NCBI GenBank assembly: GCA_027317045.1
Contig: DAHVFI010000303.1
Coordinates: forward strand, 1-28,148
DNA length: 28,148 nucleotides
Direction of reading: 5' to 3'
Origin: Gammaproteobacteria bacterium
GTDB lineage: Bacteria > Pseudomonadota > Gammaproteobacteria > Natronospirales > REEB76
The notes under the pieces are model-generated. The model made no database searches, had not been told where the DNA came from, and saw nothing but the letters and a program-made list of their open reading frames with translations. This document shows positions 7,124 to 14,750 of this stretch, one piece after another. Numbering within the stretch: position 1 is the first letter of the stretch; every line of letters begins with the position of its first letter. The translations under genes were made by a program, and so were the position numbers.

Positions 7124-9696
7124 AATTTTATTCCTTTACAGATATACGTACCCAAATCAGGTAGTGGATCCTTGGTTTCCGGCATGTTCACATTCAATTC
7201 GCAACTCTGCTGATCCCAGCTTGCGCGCAATTTGTTATGCGCCGCAAGTCCGGTGATATATGTCTCGCCATCAAGGCCCACGGGGAAAATCTGCGGCTGT
7301 CCTTCAATCCGGACTATGGCGCCCGCCGGCAGCGGCTTACCGTCTTGCAGGTTGATGCTCAAGGTCGCGCCGCGGGTGGAGGTAATGGGAAATTTCACGA
7401 TTACACCGCTGTTGTAGCGGGGGACCGCGTTCTGCTGGAGGCTGTTTACCTGCGAGCTCAGAGGCAGACTGCCGGCGCCAAGACTGATGGGGTTGTTCTG
7501 ATAGGGCCGCATAATGGGCACGAGGGCGTCGCCGTTTTTGTCGGTGGTGCCTATGGGTTGGTTGTCGGCGTACACCGTCACGTTGGGGATTCCCGGCACT
7601 TGCACCAAACCGAACGCACCCTGAATCTGGCGGGTGGGGAATACTTCATCACCGATGAACGCCAAGCCACCCGCCGCTTCTCCCTGGTAACTGGTCTGGC
7701 CGCCGGTATTGAGCGCGCCCATGCGATATGTTCCGACATTATTCTGGTAATCGTATTCCGCCTGATTGATGGGATCAGGACCTACTTGAGTGCTGATGCG
7801 ATAACCACTGCCGGTACCGGGAGGCAGATTTTCCTGCACCTGGGCGAAGGCTTGATCCACGTTGTTCTGACGCGTGGTGCCGACACTTACGTTGCTGCGC
7901 TCCCCGAAGGGCAGCGTGAACATCAAGATCACGCCGTTATTGCTGCCGCCGGTCAGCGCATGAAACGCATTGGCGGTGAAAAAGCCATTGCGGCCCACGT
8001 TGACACTGTAGTTCGCAGTCAGGAGGCGGGCACGGCCGAACAGCGGACTGTCCTGATCCACATAGGCAAGAGAGGCTGAACCTCCCCGGCCCAGAAAAGC
8101 GCCAACACTCGCCGTGATCTGTTTGCGGGGGGCTGGCAGGCCGTTGTAGCCCAATTCGGTGAACTGGGGGCTGGCCAACTGGACATTTGTCCCGACATTA
8201 AAGGTTTGCCATTGCCGCTGGTATCCGATGAGCCCCAGGGCGCCTTGACCGAGACTGCCGTGACTCACAGCCAGAGCTGTATTGAACACGCCGGAGTCAG
8301 GTGTCGCGTAGGCGCCGCCTACGCTCATGTCCTTAAGATCCGTGGAGAGCTCACCCCGCAATTCACCGGTAAAATCATCCGTAAAGCCGTAGCGGAAGAT
8401 GCCGGTGGCGATGGACGGGCCGTAGTCGTTGCTGTCCAGGCCATAGTTCTCCCGCAGCTTGCCGATGGAAAAGGAATAATCATCCAGCCCTGATTTCAAT
8501 AAATTCGAGGTGGCGTAGAAGGACGAGGAGATCACTTGCTCGCGCCCCAACATGTCGCGCACCACTAGCGTGGCGGTGCCCGGGCCGGTGACCACGGGTA
8601 CGGCGGGAATGGAAAATGGGCCGGGGGGTACTTGCTGCGATTCCTTGAGTATCCCGTTTACATACAACTGCACCGTGGACGGCAGCGCCGCTTGGCCGCC
8701 GATTACCGGCAGAGGAAAGGTTATGAAGTACGGGCGTGTGGCGAAATTGGTGCCGTATTGGAGGCCGCCCATGCGCACCGCCAGTCCGGTCATGCCGCCG
8801 TCGGTGATGCTGTCGCCGAGTTGCAGCGTGGTCATGGTATCGGGATCGTCATGCGTCCATGTGGTGTCCAAACGGGTCCACTGGCTATGGGCATGGTTGA
8901 TGTTCTGGCCGATGAAACTGCTGGTGCCCACACCCCAGTCGTTGAATAGACCGGCTTCGAGTAAGCCATTAATGGCCGTGAGTCCGGGACTACGGCTGCC
9001 CAGGAAATCGTAGTTCAGAAAACCACCCCAGGGGGTATGTTGCGCTCGCGGATTTTGCGGAAAAAGTCCATCCACGATAGTGCCGGTGAATTCCGCCGCC
9101 GGTGCGGTGATCCACAGGGTTTCGGTGGATGGCTTCAGCTGGTAAGTGAGACCCGGGATCGCGTCCAGTGGATAATATTGTTTACCCTGGTACAGATAGG
9201 GTGTCACGGCAGGCAGGCGCAGGCGCCAGCGTTCCAAGTCGGAGCCTTTTGCGTACAGGTTGTTATTCGGTGTGTTGCCGAAACCCAGAAATAAATCGGT
9301 TTCATGCCAGGGTTGCTGGTTGATGTGCACCCCCAGCAACAGCTCGATGGGTGCGGCCACGTTTGCCGGCAGGTGTGCGACGGATGACGGAGCTGCAGCG
9401 GCGGATGCAGTCGTGCCTGCCGGAGGCGCCGTCTGTGGCGATGGCATGAGCGTGGTTGCTTGGCTATGTCCTCCCCTGCGGGCCGGGTGTCGAGGAGAAT
9501 TTTTTTTGTGCTGAACCGGGGTCATTAACGTTGCTTCAGGAACCACAACAGGTGCCGGTTTTGTCGCAGCAACAGCAGAAGATGGACGCGTCGTGATTGC
9601 CCCTGAAGGATACGAGTTGCAGCGGCTGAGTAGCAGCATGAGGGCCATCAGTCCGGCCGCCAGCCAGCGCGCCCGGCTTTTGAGGAACCAGCTCAT
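7120..9696 (-). CDS. Fimbrial outer membrane usher, archaic (Csu-type) family
   Basis: This outer membrane usher takes chaperone-subunit complexes and assembles and exports the pilus. At 858 residues it has a hydrophobic N-terminal segment (about residues 10-25), then an unusual low-complexity Ala/Pro/Thr/Ser stretch to about residue 110. The usher N-terminal domain begins at IELLLGVHINQQ. The 24-strand barrel covers the middle and includes the plug region VQLYVNGILKESQQVPPGPFSI. The C-terminal domains are PNVTVYADNQPIGTTDKNGDALVP and LDGETYITGL. The membrane segment ends LLLSRCNSYP; a Cys follows, but Arg at -1 is not a good lipobox. It overlaps the following SCPU gene and lies 91 bp after the chaperone. 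Confidence 0.95.
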   Translation of the reverse strand: MSWFLKSRARWLAAGLMALMLLLSRCNSYPSGAITTRPSSAVAATKPAPVVVPEATLMTPVQHKKNSPRHPARRGGHSQATTLMPSPQTAPPAGTTASAAAAPSSVAHLPANVAAPIELLLGVHINQQPWHETDLFLGFGNTPNNNLYAKGSDLERWRLRLPAVTPYLYQGKQYYPLDAIPGLTYQLKPSTETLWITAPAAEFTGTIVDGLFPQNPRAQHTPWGGFLNYDFLGSRSPGLTAINGLLEAGLFNDWGVGTSSFIGQNINHAHSQWTRLDTTWTHDDPDTMTTLQLGDSITDGGMTGLAVRMGGLQYGTNFATRPYFITFPLPVIGGQAALPSTVQLYVNGILKESQQVPPGPFSIPAVPVVTGPGTATLVVRDMLGREQVISSSFYATSNLLKSGLDDYSFSIGKLRENYGLDSNDYGPSIATGIFRYGFTDDFTGELRGELSTDLKDMSVGGAYATPDSGVFNTALAVSHGSLGQGALGLIGYQRQWQTFNVGTNVQLASPQFTELGYNGLPAPRKQITASVGAFLGRGGSASLAYVDQDSPLFGRARLLTANYSVNVGRNGFFTANAFHALTGGSNNGVILMFTLPFGERSNVSVGTTRQNNVDQAFAQVQENLPPGTGSGYRISTQVGPDPINQAEYDYQNNVGTYRMGALNTGGQTSYQGEAAGGLAFIGDEVFPTRQIQGAFGLVQVPGIPNVTVYADNQPIGTTDKNGDALVPIMRPYQNNPISLGAGSLPLSSQVNSLQQNAVPRYNSGVIVKFPITSTRGATLSINLQDGKPLPAGAIVRIEGQPQIFPVGLDGETYITGLAAHNKLRASWDQQSCELNVNMPETKDPLPDLGTYICKGIKL

Positions 9697-9787
9697 GGCT
9701 TAGCCCGTTGTGGCCGAGAGCCGGCCTTTATACAGAGCGTATTGACCGACTGTTGCGAAAACCAAGCCCGCCGTCAGGACTGCTGCG

Positions 9788-10495
9788 TTATTTTCCCAGG
9801 ACCAGCTGCGCATGGAGCGTGCCCCGGTCGGTATCGGCGGTGATTTCCAGAGGAGCGCCTACAGTGAGTGGTGACGCCAATTTGAGAGTCCAGGCATGTT
9901 GGGCGCCCGGCAGTACATAGTTGCTGGATACCTGCGCCAGCGGCTGGGTCCGATCGTGTGCCTTTAGTATCCACTTCAGGATTTGCGCGTGCGCATTGCC
10001 AATATTGACGGCGCTCACTTGCAGTTCAGTCGCTGTCAGTCGCTTTGCCGACCATTTCAGTGCAGGCTCGGTATCCATCGCCGGCTCCACAAACACCGGG
10101 ATCCCCACGCGTAACGCGATCTGCACGCCGCGGAAACCCGGAGTGGGTACCGGCGGCACTTCAGTCAGGAACAAGCGATAGCAGGTTTCTTGCTTGGCAT
10201 CCGGTTTAGTACGCATGCCCACGCGCACCACCTGCCGATTCCCCGGGGCAATCGTGAAAATCGGCGGCGTGGCCAGGAGGTTGCGGCTGGGCGTATACAC
10301 GTCCTTGCCATCCTCCTGGGACCACGCCACGATCTGCAGCTGCACTACTGTGGGAGTGTCGCTGCTATTGATCACCCTCAATACATCGGTGGACCGATCG
10401 GCGGAGAGCGTCAGGCGCACGGGATTCACCTGGAATGAAGCTGCTTGCGCCCATAGGGGCATGAGCAACAACATCAAGATCAAAATCCGGCGCAT
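9788..10495 (-). CDS. Periplasmic pilus chaperone (PapD-like, Csu-type)
   Basis: This chaperone folds SCPU subunits in the periplasm by donor-strand complementation and delivers them to the usher. It has 235 residues with a signal peptide ending in AQA, then two immunoglobulin-like domains. Family landmarks are FQVNPVRLTLSADRSTDVLRVINSSDTP, carrying the conserved subunit-binding Arg, then FTIAPGNRQVVRVGM, and CYRLFLTEVP before the interdomain hinge. Domain two ends in ITADTDRGTLHAQLVLGK. It starts 33 bp after the stop of the major subunit gene and is followed by the usher, the expected order for this pilus class. Confidence 0.94.
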   Translation of the reverse strand: MRRILILMLLLMPLWAQAASFQVNPVRLTLSADRSTDVLRVINSSDTPTVVQLQIVAWSQEDGKDVYTPSRNLLATPPIFTIAPGNRQVVRVGMRTKPDAKQETCYRLFLTEVPPVPTPGFRGVQIALRVGIPVFVEPAMDTEPALKWSAKRLTATELQVSAVNIGNAHAQILKWILKAHDRTQPLAQVSSNYVLPGAQHAWTLKLASPLTVGAPLEITADTDRGTLHAQLVLGK

Positions 10496-10528
10496 GACGA
10501 TACCCCGCGTTTGACACGATGCCTGTTA

Positions 10529-11047
10529 TCAGAAGTTTACAGTAACCGTAATGGTGTCACTGTAGCTGCCCACCGGCGCATTCTGTCCCGCCGGAAGCTG
10601 GCCGTACACCGTGTAGGTTTGCTGGTTAGCGACGCCTGGACCCGCGCCTGTGCCGCTGTCGCAGTTGTTGCCGGCAACACAGGTGCTGTTCCAAACCTTG
10701 GTGTAACCGCTGTCGACATACAAGTTGTAATTGAGGGTATCCGTGCCGGCATCTTGCATGATGCGGTTGGCCGCGGTGCCACCATGAATGCCATAATCGA
10801 GAGCAACGGTGTACGGTGAACCCTTGGTGCAATTCACATTGATGGTGCTGGTACCCGCCAGGGCGGTGGCAGCATTGGGGTCGTAGGCTCCAAACCCCAG
10901 GGCACCAACGGAATTGATCACGCAGGACGAAATCACATTCGCGGTCACCGCGAAGGTGCTGGTCGTAGTACCCGCACGGGCCGTTACGCTGGCGATGGCC
11001 AGGATGGCGATGCCGGTGATGGCGAAGGTGCGTATAAGCTTCAACAT
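10529..11047 (-). CDS. Major SCPU pilus subunit (CsuA/B-like), first gene of operon
   Basis: This is a 172-residue pilin with a signal peptide ending near TARA, an N-terminal donor strand (TTTSTFAVTANVISSC) and one SCPU domain. The domain has the cysteine pair in SSCVI and NVNCTKGSPY, LGFGAYDP, YNLYVDSGYTKVW, a second cysteine pair in STCVAGNNCDSG, VYGQLPAGQNAPVGSYSD and a terminal TVTVNF strand. As the first gene, before chaperone and usher, it is most likely the main shaft subunit. Its ATG has a clear GGAG ribosome site 6 nt upstream. The operon runs from here to 6198 on the minus strand. Pili of this type normally support attachment and biofilm; nothing here shows the receptor. Confidence 0.92.
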   Translation of the reverse strand: MLKLIRTFAITGIAILAIASVTARAGTTTSTFAVTANVISSCVINSVGALGFGAYDPNAATALAGTSTINVNCTKGSPYTVALDYGIHGGTAANRIMQDAGTDTLNYNLYVDSGYTKVWNSTCVAGNNCDSGTGAGPGVANQQTYTVYGQLPAGQNAPVGSYSDTITVTVNF

Positions 11048-11111
11048 GACATTTCTCCAAAATGATTGAGGGTGGTTACAAAAGTTATTTCACATAAACA
11101 ACATGGTTACA

Positions 11112-11153
11112 GCAGGGCCACCCACCTCCGTGTTGGGCGGCCTTGGTCCCTGC
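11112..11153 (-). other. GC-rich hairpin in the pilus operon leader
   Basis: GCAGGG (11112-11117) and CCCTGC (11148-11153) bracket an inner helix in which, read on the minus strand, GGCCGCCCA pairs with TGGGTGGCC with one G-U pair, around a 9-nt loop. No T tract follows in the minus direction, so it is not a typical intrinsic terminator. It may be a leader structure or a protein-binding site. Confidence 0.4.
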
Positions 11154-11161
11154 ACCCTTTC

Positions 11162-11219
11162 GGGTATTTCCCAGACCCCTTGGGGATTTCCCTAAGAAGG
11201 TGTCTAAGAATTTCTCCTA
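11162..11219. promoter_or_regulatory. Three related palindromic boxes, likely response-regulator sites
   Basis: On the plus strand GGGTATTTCCC (11162-11172), TTGGGGATTTCCCTAA (11180-11195) and TAAGAATTTCTCCTA (11205-11219) share an ATTTC core within an imperfect palindrome. Their centres are about 20 and 25 bp apart. The last resembles the RcsB box TAAGAATATTCCTA with one extra base, and the set recalls sites of NarL/LuxR-type response regulators such as BvgA and RcsB that control fimbriae. No such regulator is in the window, so the identity is inference. Confidence 0.4.
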
Positions 11220-11370
11220 CATTCATACCCAAGCAAGCCCTATGCCAATTCACTTGGCCCAAGCATTCCAGGCTTGTTAAGTGTTTCGATGCGCCCTTTC
11301 GATAGCTGAACCGACAAAAATTGTCAGTTCTTCATCAAAAATCTAGCCACAAGTGACACATTGCGGGCAC

Positions 11371-11399
11371 TTGATACGCTGCTTTTGGAGGAACGTCAA
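11371..11399 (-). promoter_or_regulatory. Sigma-70-like promoter upstream of pilus operon
   Basis: On the minus strand TTGACG (11394-11399, five of six) and TATCAA (11371-11376, four of six) are separated by exactly 17 bp. A start near 11364 would give a leader of about 317 nt before the first subunit gene. A second, regulated promoter nearer the gene cannot be excluded. Confidence 0.45.
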
Positions 11400-11452
11400 G
11401 GAAAGCTTTGTGTGAGGGATATTCTTAATTTACATAAAGTTACGAATGGAAG

Positions 11453-12433
11453 CTAACCTGCTGCACAAAGTTCAAGCTGCCCGCCACCAGTGTCCAATGT
11501 ACCGACCAATTCGGCAACCGTCTGGAGACGATGCCGCGCGAGATAATCGGCGATGCCGGCGTTGAGTTTCTTGCAGACTAACGGGTCGTAGAACAAGGCT
11601 GTTCCCACCCCGATCGCCGCGGCACCGGCCACCAGGAATTCCAGGGCATCACTGACAGTGGTGACCCCCCCCTGGCCGATGATGGGGACCTGATGGGGCC
11701 GCGCGACCTGATAGACCTGGTGCACCTTGAGGAGGGCGATGGGTTTGATAGCCGGACCCGAAAGGCCCCCTTGGACGTTGCCGATGACCGGTCTGCGGGT
11801 TTCCGGGTCAATGGCCATGCCCATGAGCGTGTTGATGACCGCCAAACCGTCGGTGCCGGCCTCGATGCAGCGCCGGGCGTTATTCGCAATGTCCGTCTGG
11901 TTGGGAGAGAGCTTGGTGATCAGCGGCTTTTTGGTAACCCCGCGACAGGCGGCCACCACCCGTGCCGACATATCCGGGTCATTGCCGAAGGCCACGCCGC
12001 CGTGCTTCACATTCGGACAGGAGATGTTGATCTCCATGGCATCAATGGGCGAATCATCGAAGCGTCGCGTGACTTCCGCGTATTCCTCCAGTGTTGAACC
12101 CGAAACATTGGCGATGAAGCGGGTCTCGGAAAAATCCAGCGTCGGCAGGATTTTTTTCACCACGTGATCCACCCCGGGGTTCTGTAGACCGATGGCGTTC
12201 AACATGCCCGCCGGAGTTTCATAAATGCGGTGGGCTGGATTGCCGAGACGCGGTTTCAGGGTGGTGCCTTTAAGGCACACGGCGCCGGCGTCGCGGTTGG
12301 AAAACCCGGCCACGCGCGTATATTCTTCGCCGAACCCCACACACCCCGATAACAGCACCAGCGGCGAATTGAACTTGAGACCACAGAAGTCGGTTTTCAG
12401 AGAATCGGGAAGAGTGTGCTCTCCATCGTCCAT
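11453..12433 (-). CDS. pyrDB: Dihydroorotate dehydrogenase, class 1B type catalytic subunit
   Basis: This enzyme oxidises dihydroorotate to orotate in pyrimidine synthesis, using FMN in a TIM barrel. The 326-residue sequence carries the class 1 signature NISCPNVKHGG with the catalytic Cys near residue 139. It also has ITKLSPNQTDI, VINTLMGMAID, GGLSGPAIKPIAL and the phosphate/FMN motif IIGQGGVTT followed by AIGVGTALFYDP. These match class 1B (PyrDB) rather than the membrane class 2 enzyme usual in gammaproteobacteria. Class 1B enzymes normally pair with PyrK, which passes electrons to NAD; no pyrK is visible here. The ATG has an AGGGGCG ribosome site. Its start lies 15 bp from the divergent trmL start. 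Confidence 0.93.
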   Translation of the reverse strand: MDDGEHTLPDSLKTDFCGLKFNSPLVLLSGCVGFGEEYTRVAGFSNRDAGAVCLKGTTLKPRLGNPAHRIYETPAGMLNAIGLQNPGVDHVVKKILPTLDFSETRFIANVSGSTLEEYAEVTRRFDDSPIDAMEINISCPNVKHGGVAFGNDPDMSARVVAACRGVTKKPLITKLSPNQTDIANNARRCIEAGTDGLAVINTLMGMAIDPETRRPVIGNVQGGLSGPAIKPIALLKVHQVYQVARPHQVPIIGQGGVTTVSDALEFLVAGAAAIGVGTALFYDPLVCKKLNAGIADYLARHRLQTVAELVGTLDTGGGQLELCAAG

Positions 12434-12448
12434 ACGCGCCCCTGATTA

Positions 12449-12913
12449 ATGTTGTACGTCGTCCTTTACCAGCCGGAAATTCCGCCCAACACCGGCAATA
12501 TCATACGCTTGTGCGCCAATTCAGGCGCCACCTTGCACCTCATTCAGCCACTGGGTTTCGACCTTTCCGAGGCGCGGGTAAAACGTGCCGGCCTCGATTA
12601 TCGGGACATGGCCTGCGTACATGAGCATGCCGATCTGGATGCTTTTATGAAAAAGGTGATGCCTGCGCGGCTGTTTGCCGTCTCCACCCGCGGCCGTTAT
12701 CGCTACACACATGCAAAATTTCAAGCGGGCGATGCCCTCCTGTTCGGACCGGAAACCCGTGGTCTGCCGCAGACGATGTTGGCTTGCCTGCCGCCGGAAC
12801 AGCGGCTGCGGATTCCCATGCGGCCCGATAACCGCAGCCTGAACCTCTCCAACGCCGTGGCGGTAGTGGTGTACGAAGCCTGGCGGCAATTGGGATTTGA
12901 AGGCGGAAATTGA
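12449..12913 (+). CDS. trmL: tRNA (cytidine(34)-2'-O)-methyltransferase
   Basis: TrmL methylates the 2'-OH of the wobble base in tRNA-Leu isoacceptors using S-adenosylmethionine. The 154 residues form one SPOUT (trefoil knot) domain, the usual size for the family. It begins MLYVVLYQPEIPPNTGNIIRLCA, continues with LHLIQPLGF, KRAGLDY and LLFGPETRGLP, and ends with the cofactor loop IPMRPDNRSLNLSNAVAVVVYEA. The gene lies next to gpsA and secB, a neighbourhood seen in many gammaproteobacteria. No ribosome site is obvious. It is divergent from pyrDB, so its promoter must lie inside the pyrDB coding sequence. Confidence 0.97.
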   Translation: MLYVVLYQPEIPPNTGNIIRLCANSGATLHLIQPLGFDLSEARVKRAGLDYRDMACVHEHADLDAFMKKVMPARLFAVSTRGRYRYTHAKFQAGDALLFGPETRGLPQTMLACLPPEQRLRIPMRPDNRSLNLSNAVAVVVYEAWRQLGFEGGN

Positions 12914-12936
12914 ATCAGCCCGGGATACCGCCGTGT

Positions 12937-13941
12937 CTATGATTCTGACCGGAGCGCACGCGTCATCAGGGCCTCGACCGCAGCCCGCGGTGCCAAACCT
13001 TGATGCAGGATGCGGTAGATCTGCTCGGTAATGGGCATGTCCACGCCGAGCCGGCGGGCCAGATGGTGCACGGCGGCGGCGGCATACACGCCTTCCACGA
13101 CTTGGCCGATGTCATGCTCGATGCCTTTCACCTCTTTGCCGGCGGCCAATGCCAGGCCCATGCGGCGGTTTCGCGACTGATCGTCGGTGCAGGTGAGTAC
13201 CAAGTCCCCCAAACCGGCCAAGCCCTGAAAGGTTTCGACGCGTGCGCCGAGTTTCAAACCCAGGCGCGTAATTTCCACCAAGCCGCGGGTAATGAGCGCG
13301 GCGCGCGCGTTGGCGCCGAATTTCAAGCCATCACTGATGCCGCAGCCGATGGCGATGATGTTCTTGACTGCGCCGCCCACCTCCACGCCGGTCAGGTCGT
13401 CGGAGGTGTAGGCGCGAAAACTGCTGCTGTGAAGGTTTCCCGCCAAGTCCTTGGCAAATTCCGCATCATTCGAGGCCACGGTCACCGCCGTGGGCATACC
13501 AGCGGCCACTTCGCGTGCAAAAGTCGGGCCGGAGAGTACCGCCAGCGGCAGTTGTTCACCCAGGACTTCACCTGCCACCTGGTGCAACAGTTTGCCGGTG
13601 TCGTGTTCGAAACCTTTGGTGGCCCAAGCGAGACGCAGATTTTCCGGTGGTAGGGCAGCCAGCAGCTTCAAGGTGGCGCGGAAACCATGACTGGGCACCA
13701 CCACCAGCACATCGCGAACCACGGCCGAGAGTTTTTCCAGTTGCGGTTCGATCACCAGTGTGTCGGGGAAACGGATACCCGGCAGATATTGGCGATTCTC
13801 GCGTTCCGCCATGAGCGGGACCAACTCATTCGTATCCACCGACCATAAACGCACGCTCTGACCATTGTGTGCCAACAGGATCGCAAGCGCCGTACCCCAG
13901 GAACCGGCGCCGAGAATACCGATGGGAGCCGCAGCGTTCAC
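12937..13941 (-). CDS. gpsA: NAD(P)-dependent glycerol-3-phosphate dehydrogenase
   Basis: This cytoplasmic enzyme reduces dihydroxyacetone phosphate to sn-glycerol 3-phosphate, the backbone precursor of phospholipids. Its 334 residues contain the nucleotide-binding IGILGAGSWGTALA at the N-terminus and WATKGFE. They also contain LSGPTFAREVAAGMPTAV, the catalytic lysine segment GGAVKNIIAIGCG, and the substrate region GANARAALITRGLVEI followed by TFQGLAGLGDLVLTC. The start codon is GTG at 13941; the N-terminal Rossmann motif follows within a few residues, so no earlier start is needed. It follows secB by 14 bp and is the last gene of the yibN-grxC-secB-gpsA run, converging on trmL. Confidence 0.98.
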   Translation of the reverse strand: MNAAAPIGILGAGSWGTALAILLAHNGQSVRLWSVDTNELVPLMAERENRQYLPGIRFPDTLVIEPQLEKLSAVVRDVLVVVPSHGFRATLKLLAALPPENLRLAWATKGFEHDTGKLLHQVAGEVLGEQLPLAVLSGPTFAREVAAGMPTAVTVASNDAEFAKDLAGNLHSSSFRAYTSDDLTGVEVGGAVKNIIAIGCGISDGLKFGANARAALITRGLVEITRLGLKLGARVETFQGLAGLGDLVLTCTDDQSRNRRMGLALAAGKEVKGIEHDIGQVVEGVYAAAAVHHLARRLGVDMPITEQIYRILHQGLAPRAAVEALMTRALRSES

Positions 13942-13955
13942 GGCCGGGCGTGAAC

Positions 13956-14447
13956 CTAAGCCGGAATGGCCGCATCACCCCGTTGGGCGGCGGCCTGTTC
14001 GATGCTTTGCATATAGACGGCGTCGAAGTTCACCGGCTGCAGTAATAACGTCGGCATTCCGCCTTTCTGCACCAGGTCCGAGACCGCCTCACGCGCGTAA
14101 GGGAACAGGATGTTGGGGCAGTAGCTGCCGAGCACCGCTGCCGTTTCCTGATCGTTGAAACCACGAATGTTGAACAAACCGGCCTGGTGCACTTCCACCA
14201 GAAAAATGCTGCGGCTTTCTGCCTGGGCCTCAATGGTAATGGTCAACACCACCTCGAAGTTGTCGTCCCCCAACTTGTTGGTATCGGAGCGCATATTCAC
14301 TTTCACGTCCGGGTTGACCGGCGTGGCAAATACCGCGGGTGCGCGCGGCGATTCAAAGGAACAATCTTTTATATAGATACGTTGCAGCGCCACCTGTTTG
14401 CCGGCGGCTTCTTCAGTATTGTTGGGAATAACGGGGGTGTCAGCCAT
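13956..14447 (-). CDS. secB: Protein-export chaperone SecB
   Basis: SecB is a cytoplasmic tetrameric chaperone that holds preproteins unfolded and hands them to SecA. The 163-residue protein shows the family core FALQRIYIKD-like segment (VALQRIYIKDCSFESPRAP). It then has NTNKL-like SDTNKLGDDNFEVVLTITIEA, SIFLVEVHQAGLFNIRGF, and CPNILFPYAREAVSDLVQKGGMPTLLLQPVNFDAVY, the conserved C-terminal block. The ATG is preceded by an AAGGAA ribosome site 7 nt away. It sits between grxC and gpsA, as in enteric bacteria. Confidence 0.98.
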   Translation of the reverse strand: MADTPVIPNNTEEAAGKQVALQRIYIKDCSFESPRAPAVFATPVNPDVKVNMRSDTNKLGDDNFEVVLTITIEAQAESRSIFLVEVHQAGLFNIRGFNDQETAAVLGSYCPNILFPYAREAVSDLVQKGGMPTLLLQPVNFDAVYMQSIEQAAAQRGDAAIPA

Positions 14448-14480
14448 GATGGTTCCTTGAATATTGAAAGTCGCGGTAAC

Positions 14481-14735
14481 TCAATCGGCGAGCAGCGTAT
14501 CCAGCCCACCCTTGCGGTCGAGAGCGTAGATCTCGTCGCAACCGCCGACATGCTGCTCGCCGATGAAAATCTGCGGCACGCTGCGGCGGCGGCTTTTGTT
14601 TTCCATTTCCTCGCGCCTGGCCGGATCCATATCCACCAGAAACTCGGTGTACGCCACGTGTTTGGATTGCAGCAAGGCCTTGGCGCGCATGCAATAGGGG
14701 CAGACGCGGGTGCTGTAAATGGTGACGGGTTTCAT
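14481..14735 (-). CDS. grxC: Glutaredoxin 3
   Basis: This is a small cytoplasmic thiol-disulfide oxidoreductase that uses glutathione. Its 84 residues carry the dithiol active site CPYC at residues 12-15. The glutathione-binding motif is SVPQIFIGEQHVGGCDE, which contains the cis-proline and the GGCD loop, followed by a C-terminal helix. Length and motifs match GrxC. It is separated from the rhodanese gene by 15 bp and from secB by 33 bp, within the same operon. Confidence 0.97.
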   Translation of the reverse strand: MKPVTIYSTRVCPYCMRAKALLQSKHVAYTEFLVDMDPARREEMENKSRRRSVPQIFIGEQHVGGCDEIYALDRKGGLDTLLAD

Positions 14736-14750
14736 AACTTACTGTTTGCC

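Larger units (their letters stand above)
11048..11452 (-). other. Control region of the pilus operon, between pyrDB and the major subunit
   Basis: This 405-bp gap has no gene. In transcription order on the minus strand it holds a sigma-70-like promoter (11371-11399), a 9-bp hairpin with one G-U pair (11308-11330, arms GAACTGACA and TGTCGGTTC as read on the minus strand), three related palindromes (11162-11219) and a large GC-rich hairpin (11112-11153). An 8-bp direct repeat TGTAACCA occurs at 11104-11111 and 11073-11080. The subunit ribosome site comes last. The density of symmetric elements points to regulated expression of the pilus. Confidence 0.6.

Noticed and set aside
7237..8079. 280-codon plus frame opposite the usher
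   Set aside because: It is antisense to a full-length usher with clear domains, and the translation has no recognisable fold.
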